Positions 41,888-51,960 of a DNA stretch of 64,000 nucleotides are shown here, in pieces. Every line of letters begins with the position of its first letter. Position 1 is the stretch's first letter. Both the position numbers and the translations under genes were made by a program. The notes under the pieces are model-generated. The model saw only the letters and a list, made by a program, of their open reading frames with translations. It was not told where the DNA came from and did no database searches. This DNA comes from Lithobates sylvaticus (taxonomy: Eukaryota > Chordata > Amphibia > Anura > Ranidae): NCBI GenBank assembly GCA_028564925.1, contig CM053033.1, forward strand, positions 84,985,468 to 85,049,467, given 5' to 3'.

Positions 41888-42105
41888 TTTATGCACAGTG
41901 GTGGGGTAGCACGGTGGATAAGTGGTTAGCACTTCTGCCTAGCAGCACTGGCTTCATTTTTGCGAATCCCAACTACGGCACTACCTGCCTGGGGTTTGCA
42001 TGTTCTCCCTGTGCCTGCGTGGGTTTCCAGTGGGCACTCTGGTTTCCTCCCATACTCCAAAGACATGCTGGTAGGTTAATTGGATCCGGTCTAAATTGGC
42101 CCTAG
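41888..42105 (+). mobile_element. tRNA-derived SINE, 5' portion
   Basis: A tRNA-like head: GTAGCACGGTGGATAAGTGG (A-box region), CTTCTGCCTAGCAGCACTGG, then a decayed B-box region GCGAATCCC. It is followed by CCTGCCTGGGGTTTGCATG and CTCCAAAGACATGCTGG of the SINE body. It stops at CCCTAGTA, where Tc1 element A inserted; the 3' portion is at 46941-47075. Confidence 0.8.
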
Positions 42106-42164
42106 TACAGTGAGGGAAGAAAGTATTTGATCCCTGCTGTACCGTCAAATCTAGGGGGAGAACC

Positions 42165-42600
42165 TCCTTCCCTCAACCATGGATGGGTATTCCAGCATGA
42201 CAATGACCCAAAACACACAGCCAAGGCAACAAAGGAGTGGCTCAAGAAGAAGCACATTAAGGTCCTGGAGTGGCCTGGCCAGTCTCCAGACCTTAATCTC
42301 ATAGAAAATATGTGGAGGGAGCTGAAGGTTCGAGTTACCAATTGTCAGCCTCAAAACCTTAATGACTTGCAGAGGATCTGCAAAGAGAAGTGGGACAAAA
42401 TCCCTCTTGAGATGTGTGCAAACCTGGTAGCCAACTACAAGAAACTTCTGACCTCAGTACTTGGTGGCAAAACTCTTCTTGACAAGCACAAAGTTGTGTT
42501 TTGCGAAGGGGACAAATACTTATTTCACTCATTAAAGTGCAAAACATATTATAACTTTTTTTCAGGATTTTTTTGTTGTTATTCTGTCTCTCACTGTTAA
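42165..42600 (+). pseudogene. Tc1 transposase, C-terminal half (element A)
   Basis: DDE transposase remnant of the Tc1 group. [21 protein letters not shown] carries the second catalytic Asp; [15 protein letters not shown] carries the third acidic residue (Glu). The helix-turn-helix DNA-binding domains and the first catalytic Asp are deleted, so it is inactive. The rest (to [11 protein letters not shown]) reads into the usual 3' region. Sequence differs from elements B-D, so it is another Tc1 family. Confidence 0.9.
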
Positions 42601-42620
42601 AATAAACCTACCATTAAAAT

Positions 42621-44239
42621 CAGGGGCGGACTAACAACCCATGGGGCCCCCGGGCAAAAGGAGATCATGGGGCACCCCTGTGTCCCTGTCCACAGAAAAC
42701 ACCACCTACTTATTGCACTGCGCCCACATTACATACATTCGTCCCTACCCCCTTTAGGTGCAGAGGCAGCAGCTGAGGATGTACACTTGCTGTGGCAGGA
42801 ATTAAACCCCCTGTTGCTTTTGGTGGGTGATTGCGACCCATTCAAGTGAATAGGGCCTTTCTGCAAACACCCTGCAACCATGCTCAATGCATACAGTTGC
42901 TGCATGTTAGTGTGGGATCCAAGGGGTTAAAGCAGGTGATGAGGAGGCAATCACTACCCTTTTTTTTCGCTGTACTGCACAAGGTTGCATGGACTTTGCA
43001 GAGCATCCCCATTCACTTGAATGGGTTACGTTTGGCAGGCACTACACCTGCCAAGCGTGACAGGGTGTATAATGCCTGCTGTGGCTGCAACATGTGCACA
43101 CCCCTGGCCACTGCAGTTAAAGGGGGTGAGTAAAAACAGGGCTCCACTATTTTACCGCCCCCAAGCCCTTACTGTCCTGAGCGCTCTGTCACAGTTAGGC
43201 CCCTTTCACACTGGGGCGTTTTTCATGCGGTGCAGCGCTAAAAATAGCGCCTGTTCACCGCATGAAAAAATCCTGCCCCTTTAACTCCAGTGTGAAAGCC
43301 GGCGGGCTTTCACACTGGAGCGGTGCGCTAGCAGGATGAAAAAAAAAGTCCTGCTAGCAGCATCTTTGGAGCGGGATAGGAGCGGTGTGTTCACCGCTCC
43401 TATACCGCTCCTTCCCATTGAAAAGAATGGGAGACCGCGGTAAAACCGCGGCAATACCGCCGCAAAGCGCCGCTACGGCGGCGCTCTGCGGGGGGTGTTT
43501 AACCCTTTTTCGGCCGCTCGCGGGGGGTAAAACCGCACCGCGAGCGGCCGAAAACCGCGGTAAAAACGACGGTAAAGCAGCGCTAAATATAGCGCTGCTT
43601 TACCGTCACCGCGGCTCACCGCCCCAGTGTGAAAGGGGCCTTAGTGTTTAGGGGGCCCCTGGGATGAGGACAGAGAGGGTCCCCTGGGATGAGGACAGAT
43701 TTTACATCCCCCCCCCCCACCTTCCAACACAGGTGCTCTCCCCTCCAAAAACACCCCCAGCACATATCCTCTTAATCCCCCATCACTTCTCCATGTGTAC
43801 ATCCTGCCCCTCTCCCTTACTGGTTACTGTGTCCCCCTCCCCTATGCCCAAACTGTACACATGCCTCAGATAACCAGCGCGGCTATTGCAGTTGACTCCT
43901 CCTCGGCTCCTTCTCCCGTCTGTATACATCGGAGCCGAAGAAGAGGATCCTCAATGAGCTCTGTGTGATGTGCAGGCTCATGGGGAGAAGCCAGTGTCGG
44001 CTGCTACACAGGGACGATCACTGCATGGGGTAGCCCGGGCACCCTGCAAGAAATGTGGGGAAGGTGTCCTGAGTGCCCGACACTAGCGTGCCCCTGTCAG
44101 GCCAGGTACCGGAGCTCAGTGCTGAAACTTGATCTGGCACTGGGCTCTGGGATCAGCACAGATTCCTTGGGACGGAGGTACTCTCATGGGGCCCCGTACT
44201 GGGTAGTGCCCAAGTGCCCTAATGGTCAGTCCGCCCTTG
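42621..44239. mobile_element. hAT-type non-autonomous element
   Basis: Inverted ends CAGGGGCGGACTAACAACC and GGTCAGTCCGCCCTTG, perfect 8-bp duplication ATTAAAAT (42613-42620, 44240-44247). About 1.6 kb without a transposase frame; contains the MITE at 43198-43640. Confidence 0.92.
43198..43640. mobile_element. MITE (GGCCCCTTTCACACTGG ends), fourth nesting level
   Basis: Ends GGCCCCTTTCACACTGGGG and CCCCAGTGTGAAAGGGGCC, TTA on both sides. Long internal palindromes around GAAAGCCGGCGGGCTTTC and CGGCCGCTCGCGG / CCGCGAGCGGCCG. Confidence 0.92.
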
Positions 44240-44553
44240 ATTAAAATTATAGACTGATCATTTCTTTGTCAGTGGGCAAATGTACAAAATCAGCAGAGGA
44301 TCAAATAGTTTTTTTTCCCTCACTGTATGTGTATGTACAGCGCCTTAAACTATTCACACCCCTTGAAATTTTCCACATTTTGTCATGTTACAACCAAAAA
44401 ACGTAAATGTATTTTATTGGGATTTTATGTGATCGACCAACACAAAGTGGCACATAATTATCAAGTGGAAGGAAAATTATAAATGGTTTTAAATTTTTTT
44501 TACAAATAAATATGTAAAAAGTGTGGCGTGCATTTGTATTCAGCCCCCCTGAG

Positions 44554-45554
44554 TCAATACTTTGTAGAACCGCCTTTCACTGCAATCACAGCTGCAAGTC
44601 TTTTTGGGGATGTCTCTATCAGCTTTGCACATCTATAGAGTGATATTTTTGCCCATTCTTCTTTGCATAATAGCTCAAGCTTTGTCAGATTGGAAGGAGA
44701 GTGTCTGGACAGCAATTATAAGTCTAACCACAGATTCTCAATTGGATTTAGGTCTGGACTTTGACTGGGTCATTATAACACATGAATATGCTTTGATCTA
44801 AACCATTCCATTGTAGCTCTGGCTGTATGTTTAGGGTCGTTGTCCTGCTGGAAGGCAAACCTCTGCCTCAGTCTCAGGTCTTTGCAGTTTCTAACAGGTT
44901 TTCTTCTAAGAAGATCTAAGATCTTCTAAGATTTCCCTGTATTTGGCTCCATCCATCTTCCCATCAACTCCGACCAGCTTCCCTGTCCCTGCTGAAGAAA
45001 AGCATCCGACAACATGATGCTTCCACCACCATGTTGGGTGGGGATGGGGTGCTCAGGGTGATGTGCAGTGTTAGTTTTCCGCCACAAATTTTGGTCTCAT
45101 CTGACCAGAGCACGTTCTTCCACATGTTTGATGTGTCCCCCACATGGCTTCTCACAAACTGCAAACGGAACTTCTTATGTCTTTCTTTCAACAATGGCCT
45201 TCTTCTTGCCACTCTTCCATAAAGGCCAGATTTGTGAAGTGCACAACTAATAGTTGTCCTGTGGACAGATTCTCCCACCTGAGCTGTGGATCTCTGCAGC
45301 TCCTTCAGAGTTACTATGAGCCTCTTGGTTGCCTCTCTGATTAATTCTCTAGTTGCCCGGCCTGTCAGTTTAGGTGGACGGCCATGTCTTGGTAGGTTTG
45401 CAGTTGTGCCATACTCTTTCCATTTTTGTATGATGGATTGAACAGTGCTCCATGAGATGTTCAAAGCTTGGAATATTGTTTTATAACCTAACTCTGCTTT
45501 AAACTTCTCCACAACTGTATCCCTGACCTGTCTGGTGTGTTCCTTGGCCTTCAT
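44554..45554 (-). pseudogene. Tc1 transposase (element B)
   Basis: Starts at ATG 45554 (MKAKEHTRQVRD) with the paired helix-turn-helix DNA-binding region (GYKTIFQALNISWSTVQSI, then GRPPKLTGRA). First catalytic Asp in VLWSDETKI. The first open segment stops after 196 codons; homology continues in other frames, with complement of CAGCAGGACAACGACCC (second Asp) and AATCCAATTGAGAATCTG (Glu), to a KYstop at 44554. Several frame changes and stops make it inactive. Full-length Tc1 transposases are about 340 residues, which this span fits. Confidence 0.9.
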
Positions 45555-45619
45555 GATGCTGTTTGTTCACCAAGGTTCTCTAACAAACCTCTGAGGGCTT
45601 ATACTAAGAATAAATTACA

Positions 45620-46076
45620 TACATGTAGAAGGATAAGAAGAGATGGTAGAGAGGATAGGGATAAAATATATTTATGGCAAAGGAAAAAGAAAAGGGATAG
45701 AGAACAACACAACAAAAAGTGACATTTTGTAATGAGAGGGAAGAGAGTCTGTGGATGAAAGATGTGGAATTAAGAAAAGGAGGATGGGCGAGAGTAGGTA
45801 CTGGGATTGTGAGGAAGGAGACAGAAGGGAAGGAGATTGAATGATGTGAGAGGGGGGTGACGGGAGGGTAGGTATGGAGGAACTGAATGGAATGTGAAAG
45901 GGAAGTAGATGGACAAGATATAGAATAAACAACTGGGAATCTTATTGTGAATAGGTTATACAATCACAATTTTGTATCTCTGCATATAAAGGGCGAGGGG
46001 ATAATGGTTATATGTATGTTAATATGTTTAATGAAAAAAAAAATTCAAAAAAGATTATAAAGTTAAAAAACTAAAA
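45620..46076 (+). mobile_element. Retroposed A-tailed segment (LINE 3' end?)
   Basis: Interrupts Tc1 element B. An 8-bp duplication AAATTACA flanks it (45612-45619, 46077-46084), and it ends in an A-rich tail. This looks like a truncated LINE tail; the family is not determined because no coding part is present. Confidence 0.5.
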
Positions 46077-46152
46077 AAATTACACACAGGTGGACTTTAT
46101 TTACTAATTAGGTGACTTCTGAAGGCAATTGGTTCCACTAGATTTTAGTTAA

Positions 46153-46706
46153 AGCGGTTCTGCACTCTTTTTTTTTTTATTTTTTGGGCTATATGCCAAG
46201 GGCATATAGCTCAATTGGGGGACTTACCTGTTCCATCTTCCATCTCGATCGCCGCCGGTTTTCATCTTCATCTTCTTCTTGTCTTCTTCTTGTCTGCTGG
46301 GGTCCATCTTGCCTGTGGGCATGTGAAACCCCACAGGCACTGTAGATGGCCCAGCATGCACCGCCGTTACTCGCGCGTGCGCAGTAACGGCACATCTGCC
46401 GACATCTCACGAGATTTCGGCAGATGTGGCCGAAATTTTGGGAGATTTCGGAAGATGTGGCCGAAATCTCGCGAGATTTCGGAAGATGCCCGCACTGACT
46501 CCTGGGATCAATGACACCAGATCCCAGGAGACAGTGCGGCGTGACGACGATCGACGCAGAGACCCCGCCCGCCGCCGAAGAGAGAGAAGACCGGAAGTCA
46601 TCAATTACAAGGTAAGTAAAAAAAAAAAAAAAACATTTCATTTAGTACTCTTTGCCTGATTTGGAAGGCAAAGAGATTTACTAAATGAAATGGGTGCAGA
46701 ACCGCT
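46153..46706. mobile_element. TTAA-flanked MITE
   Basis: Inverted ends AGCGGTTCTGCACTC and GGGTGCAGAACCGCT, with TTAA both sides. The middle repeats GATTTCGG-AGATGTGGCCGAAAT words (about 46410-46490). The short frames are palindrome by-products. Confidence 0.85.
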
Positions 46707-46940
46707 TTAAGGGTATCAGAGTAAAGGGGGCTGAATACAAATGCACATCACACTTTTTAGATATCTATTTATAAATAAAATTGAAAACCATTTATCAATT
46801 TCCTTCCACTTCACAATTATGTGCCACTTTGTGTTGGTCTATCAAATAAAATCCCAATAAAATACATTTACATTTTTGGTTGTAACATGACAAAATGTGG
46901 AAAATGTCAAGGGGTATGAATACTTTTTCAAGGCACTGTA

Positions 46941-47075
46941 AGAATGTGAGATAGGGATCTTAGATTGTAAGCTATTTGAGGTCAGAGATTGATGTGAATG
47001 TAAAATGAAAAAAAAATATTTAAAGCGCTGCGTAAATTGACGACGCTATACAAGCACCTGTAACAAATATTAACA
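46941..47075 (+). mobile_element. tRNA-derived SINE, 3' portion
   Basis: Continues the SINE of 41888: GATCTTAGATTGTAAGC, GAGATTGATGTGAATG, AAAGCGCTGCGTAAATTGAC then an A/T-rich end. The ten bases between Tc1 elements A and B (44328-44337) are also SINE sequence. Confidence 0.78.
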
Positions 47076-47096
47076 TCTATTGTTACTGGACACTAA

Positions 47097-47527
47097 GGCC
47101 CCTTTCACACTGGGGCGGTTTTCAGGCGGTACAGCGCTAAAAATAGCGCCTGTACACCGCCTGAAAAAACCGGCCCCATTCACTCCAGTGTGAAAGCCGG
47201 CGGGCTTTCACACTGGAGCGGTGCGCTAGCAGGACGGTAAAAAAAGTCCTGCTAGCTGCATCTTTGGAGCGGTGTAGGAGCGGTGTATTTACCGCTCCTA
47301 TACCGCTCGTTCCCATTGAAATCAATGGGAAACCGCGGGGATACCGCCCGCAAACCGCCGCTGCAGCGGCGGTTTGCGGAGGTTTTTAACCCTTTTGCGG
47401 CCGCTAGCGGGGGTTAAAACCACCCCGCTAGCGGCCGCATACCGCGGGTAAAACGATGGTAAAGCAGCGCTAAACATAGCGCTGCTTTACCGTCGCCGCC
47501 CCGCACCGCCCCAGTGTGAAAGGGGCC
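47097..47527. mobile_element. MITE (GGCCCCTTTCACACTGG ends)
   Basis: Ends GGCCCCTTTCACACTGGGG and CCCCAGTGTGAAAGGGGCC, flanked by ACTAA and TTAGT, so the palindrome extends into the flank. Closely related to 43198-43640. Confidence 0.9.
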
Positions 47528-48018
47528 TTAGTATACATTTTGGTAATCAAACTGTACTGTACATGGTTAACATTTATTATAACTTTATATACCTCTACTG
47601 TATCGTTAAAATACATTACGTATTTTTGCATCATAACAGAAGTCCGTGTGCTAACGTTATTCATTCTCATTGACGTAAACAAGACAGGTTCCACCTGCAT
47701 ACTCCCCAAGGAGGTTTTAATTGACACCTAATCTGAAGATTCATGGATTGGAAGTGGTGGTAAATGTAGGGGGCACTTACTCTTATCAATATCATGTATT
47801 TTCATATTAATTGACTTGGGGTATTTATTTTCATAATCAAAATGTTCAAAATGCACAAAATGTAGATTTTTAAGCGTCATCTTTTCAAGCATACAATTTG
47901 TATTTGTGGCTCATAAAGTAGCGCGTGCTGCAGCGATTACCAGTTGGTAAAAAAACAGATACTGAGAATGAAATAGAGCATACAGAACAAGAAAAATGCT
48001 ACTGTGCATATATACAGA
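47528..48018. other. Intergenic DNA, no gene seen
   Basis: A/T-rich, no coding signal. Confidence 0.5.
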
Positions 48019-48022
48019 GTAA

Positions 48023-48446
48023 TGCCCCGTACACACGGTCGGAAAATCCGACCACAAAATCCATCGGATTTTTTCAGACGGATTTTGTCCGACACTGGTG
48101 TTGCATACACACGGTCGGACAAAGTTGTCGGAAAATCCGATCATTCTGAACGTGGTGACGTTTGTTGCCTATGACGGGACTACGTAGAGGCTAGTAGCCA
48201 ATAGCTTTGGTCTTGTAATGTGATCTGAGCATGCGTGGCACTTTGTCCGTCGGAATTCGCTACACATGATCGGAAAAAGTCCGATAGGACTTTGTTGTCG
48301 GAAAATTTGAGAGCATTAGATAAAACTTTGTCCGTCGGATAATCCGACGGAAAAAGACCTATGGAGCCTACACACGGTCGGAATTTCCGACAACATTGTC
48401 CGATAGGACATTTTCCGTCGGAAAATCCGACCGTGTGTATGGGGCA
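48023..48446. mobile_element. MITE (TGCCCCGTACACAC ends)
   Basis: Ends TGCCCCGTACACACGG and CCGTGTGTATGGGGCA, TAA on both sides (48020-48022, 48447-48449). Shares the internal block GTTGTCGGAAAATCCGATC with 22948, 29231 and 38605. Confidence 0.92.
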
Positions 48447-48449
48447 TAA

Positions 48450-48901
48450 GGCTGCATTCACACTACATCGATTTGAATCGTGGGCAGATCTTCCGCAAAT
48501 ATACCCGCAATTTGACAGCGCTGATGTGTGAATGTCAAAACGCGGAACTCGCATTTGAGATGCCATTAATTTGAATGACACCTCAAATTGCTGTGCGGGT
48601 GTCTACCACGATTGTCGCGTGATCAAAAGTGCTGCAATTGCGGCAACCCGCATTGGGGGACGCACGTCGCCCAAAAATAGTAGGCGCTACTTTGGGGCAA
48701 CATGTGTCTCACAATGCAGGTTTCGAGCATTGCAGCGCGTTTTATCAAGTGACAATCGCGGCAGACCTGCACCGCGATTTGAGGTGTCATTCAATTGAAT
48801 GGCATCTCAAATGCTAGTTGCGGGTTTTGTCATTCACACAGCGCTGTCAAATTGCGGGCAGATCTGCCCGCGATTCATAACGCTGTAGTGTGAATGCAGC
48901 C
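48450..48901. mobile_element. MITE (GGCTGCATTCACAC ends), abutting
   Basis: Ends GGCTGCATTCACACTAC and GTAGTGTGAATGCAGCC. TAA at 48447-48449 (shared with its neighbour) and 48902-48904. The interior mirrors itself around GCGGGTGTC and GATTTGAGGTGTCATTCAA. Confidence 0.9.
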
Positions 48902-49077
48902 TAAGAACAGATAAGAAAATGCTACTCTGCAGAGTCCCTCTATACAGAAAAAGAACAGATACAGAGAAATACACCCAACATGAGGAACAAGAGAAGTGTT
49001 ACTGTGCAACACCTATTCATAAAGAATAGAATAGATACTGGGAATTACACCCAACATACAGAACAAGAGAAGTGCTA

Positions 49078-49293
49078 CCCTGTTTCCCTGAAAATAAGAC
49101 CTAGTGTGATTGTCGGTGATGGCTGCAATATAAGCCCTACCCCCAAATAAGCTCTACCCTGTTTCCCCGAAAAAAAGCCCTACCCTGAAAATAAGACCCA
49201 CAAGGACTTTAACTAGGGCTTATTTGGGTGGTAGGGCTTATATTGCAGCCATCATCGACAATCACGCTAGGTCTTATTTTCGGGGAAACAGGG
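49078..49293. mobile_element. Mariner-type MITE, palindromic
   Basis: Inverted ends CCCTGTTTCCCTGAAAATAA and TTATTTTCGGGGAAACAGGG with TA on both sides. Arms of about 75 bp each are near-perfect complements; a second internal copy of the terminus starts at 49149. Non-coding. Confidence 0.85.
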
Positions 49294-49295
49294 TA

Positions 49296-49830
49296 CTATG
49301 CAGAATCCACAAATACAACGTGGAGATCAGATACCCAGAAAACAAGAGAAGTGTTTCTGTGCAGCATCCATATCTACAAAGTAAGAAGAGAATTACACCT
49401 GATCTACAAAAGAACAGAACAGCTTGTGTTTGCCAAGCAGAACATGTATCACTTAGAAGAGGAAAAAATAAAACATACATTGAATATGCAGCTGCTGATA
49501 AACCTGATAACATTTTCAATCAAATGTTAAGAGAAATGTCATGGAGATGAATTTCTCCTGACTTTGAATGATTACTTCTTATGGAAATGATGCACCTGCT
49601 CTGCTGATTGCGACCCCTTACGGCTTACGTGATGGTGTAGCACACAGTATACATCTGTATTTATCGGGAGAGATAACCATACATTCAACCAGATCCTGAA
49701 GAAAGGACTGCTGGAGGGACATGCCACTTCCCCTAAACCCAATCTCAATTTGTGTTATAGCCATTAAAGTGGATCGAAAGACAAGAATAACATTTGATAG
49801 TTAGCTTACCAGTCTATAGATTGTTACATA
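49296..49830. other. Intergenic DNA with diverged local repeats
   Basis: 48905-49380 carries repeated words AGAACAAGAGAAGTG and GCAGCATCC-like lines at roughly 60-70-bp intervals, interrupted by the mariner MITE. Two overlapping 100-codon frames at 49224-49550 have no domain and are not called. Confidence 0.45.
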
Positions 49831-50185
49831 GTTAGTCTGGTGGGAAAAAAAAGACACAAGTCCATCTAGTTTAACCAATAAAAAGGGGGAAAAAAAAAAA
49901 AAGAATCATACAATCCCATATAAACACAATCGATCCAGAGGAACACAAAAAAAAAAAAAAAAACAGCAAAGCATGATCCAATTAGGTCCAGCAGGGGGAA
50001 AAAAAAATCCTTCCTGATCCCCAAGAGGCATTCAGATATTCCCTGGATCAACTTTACCTATAAATGTTAGTATCCAGTTATATTATTAACATTTAGGAAA
50101 TTTAGGTAATAATCCAGGCCTTTTTAAAGCAATCTGCTGAGCTGGCCAGAACCACCTCTGGAGGGAGTCTATTCCACAGTTTCAC
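49826..50185. repeat. Dispersed repeat (CATAGTTAGT...GACACAAGTCCATC)
   Basis: Begins GTTACATAGTTAGTCTGG and continues with GACACAAGTCCATCTAG, CTTCCTGATCCCC and CCACAGTTTCACA words. From memory this block is widespread in frogs. Class is not certain; a LINE-related origin is possible. It is cut by the MITE at 50194. Confidence 0.5.
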
Positions 50186-50193
50186 ACCTCTTA

Positions 50194-50574
50194 TGCCGCA
50201 TACACACGACCAGACTTTCCGGCAGAAAAGGTCCGACAATCTTCCCGATGGAGTACCGAACAAATGGATTTGCCCATACACGAACGGACCAAAGTTTGTA
50301 CATTTTTGAACGTGATGACGTACGACGGGACTAGAAAAGGAAGTTCAATAGCTGTCCTTGCGTCATATTTGGGCCGTCGGACCAGCATACGGACGAACGG
50401 TTTTCCCGTTAGTAATCGATTCCGTTGGAAAGATTTGAAACATGTTCTATTTCTAGGTCCATCTAAATTTTGTTTTTAAAAACGATCGGATTACCCCACA
50501 CACGATCGGAATCTCCGACGGAATGATTCCGTCTGACCTTCTCTGCCGGAAAGTCCGGTCGTGTATACGTGGCA
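50194..50574. mobile_element. MITE (TGCCGCATACACAC ends)
   Basis: Ends TGCCGCATACACACGACC and GGTCGTGTATACGTGGCA with TTA on both sides (50191-50193, 50575-50577). Related to 38151 and 57745. Confidence 0.88.
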
Positions 50575-50930
50575 TTACAGTGCCTCGAAAAAGTATTCAT
50601 ACCCCTTTTGTCATGTTACAATCAAAAACGTAAATGTATTTTATTGGAATTTTATGCGATAGATCAACACAAAGTGGCACATACTTGAAGTGGAAGGAAA
50701 ATGATAAATGTTTTTCCAATTTTTTTACAAATACATATCTGAAAAGTGTGGCGTGCATTTGTATTCCGCCCCCTTTACTACAATACCCCCATCTAAAATC
50801 TAGTGGAACCCAATTGCCTTCAGAAGTCACCTAATTAGTAAATATAGTCTAATTTAATCTTTGTATAAATAGAGCTGTTCTGTGAAGCCCTTAGAGGTTT
50901 GTTAGAGAACCTTAGTAAACAAACAGCATC

Positions 50931-51897
50931 ATGAAGGGGAAGGAACACACCAGACAGGTCAGAGATAAAGCTGTGGAGATGTTTAAAGCAGTGTTAGGTT
51001 ATAAAAAAATATCCCAAGCTTTGAACATCTTACGGATCACTGTTCAATCCATTATCCGAAAATGGAAACAGTATGACACAACTGCAATCCAACCAAGACA
51101 TGGCCGTCCACCTAAACTGACAGGCCGGGCAAGGAGAACATTAATCAGAGAAGCAGCCAAGAGGCCCACGATAACTCTGGAGGAGCTGCAGAGATCCACA
51201 GCTCAGGTAGGAGAATCTGTCCACAGGGCAACTATTAGTCGTGCACTTCACAAATCTGGCCATTATGGAAGAGTGGCAAGAAGAAATTCATTATTGAAAG
51301 AAAGCCATAAAAAGTCCCGTTTGCAGTTTGTGAGAAGCCATGTGGGGAACACAAACATGTGGAAGAACGTGTTCTGATCAAATTGAACTTTTTGGCCTAA
51401 AAGTAAAATGCTATGTGTGGCAGAAAACTAACACTGCACCTCACCCTGAACACACCACCCCCCACCGTGAAACATGGTGGTGTCAGCATCATGTTGTGGG
51501 GATGCTTTTCTTCAGCAGGGACAGGAAAGCTGGTCAGAGTTGAAGGGAAGATGGATAGAGATAAATATTGGGCAATCTTAGACTAAATCCTGTTAGTATG
51601 CAAAAGACGAGACTGGGGCGGAGGTTCACCTTCCAGCAGGGCAACGACCCTAAACATACAGCCAGAGCTACAATGGAATGATTTAGATCAAAGCATATTC
51701 ATGTGTTAGAATGGCCCAGTCAAAGTTCAGACCTAAATCCAATTGAGAATCTGTGGCAAGACTTGAAAATTGCTGTTTACAAATGCTGTCCATCCAATCT
51801 GACAAAGCTTGAGCTACTCTCGATGTGCAAAGCTGATAGAGACATCACCAAAAAGCAGCTGGTAATTGCAGTGAAGGGTGGTTCTACAAAGTATTGA
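50931..51897 (+). pseudogene. Tc1 transposase (element C)
   Basis: ATG at 50931 (MKGKEHTRQVRDKAVEMFKA), helix-turn-helix region with GYKKISQALNILRITVQSI and GRPPKLTGRARR, running 148 codons to 51377. A frameshift in the VLWSDET region removes the first catalytic Asp context. The remainder is spread over other frames, with [13 protein letters not shown], then a [15 protein letters not shown] equivalent at 51703-51897 ending GGSTKY. A deletion trims the segment before the C-terminus. Inactive relic; near 340 residues if it were whole. Confidence 0.9.
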
Positions 51898-51960
51898 CTC
51901 AGGGGGGCTGAATACAAATGCATGTAACACTTTTCAGATATTTGTTAAAAGTTTGGAAAA

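Larger units (their letters stand above)
42108..44325. mobile_element. Tc1-like element A, internally deleted, with nested hAT
   Basis: Inverted ends CAGTGAGGGAAGAAAG and TTTTTTTCCCTCACTG, TA on both sides (42106-42107, 44326-44327). After a 32-bp terminus it jumps straight to the C-terminal half of the transposase, so about 1 kb is deleted. A hAT element (42621-44239) splits its right part. It sits inside a SINE. Confidence 0.9.
44338..46938 (-). mobile_element. Tc1-like element B with two insertions
   Basis: Inverted ends CAGCGCCTTAAACTATTC and CTTTTTCAAGGCACTG, TA on both sides (44336-44337, 46939-46940). The transposase reads on the minus strand. Insertions: an A-tailed retroposed segment 45620-46076 and a TTAA-flanked MITE 46153-46706. 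Same family as C and D. It lies only 10 bp from element A in the same SINE. Confidence 0.92.

Noticed and set aside
41890-41975. Possible functional tRNA gene.
   Set aside because: The A-box-like and B-box-like regions are those of a tRNA-derived SINE; the B box is decayed and no cloverleaf can be drawn convincingly.
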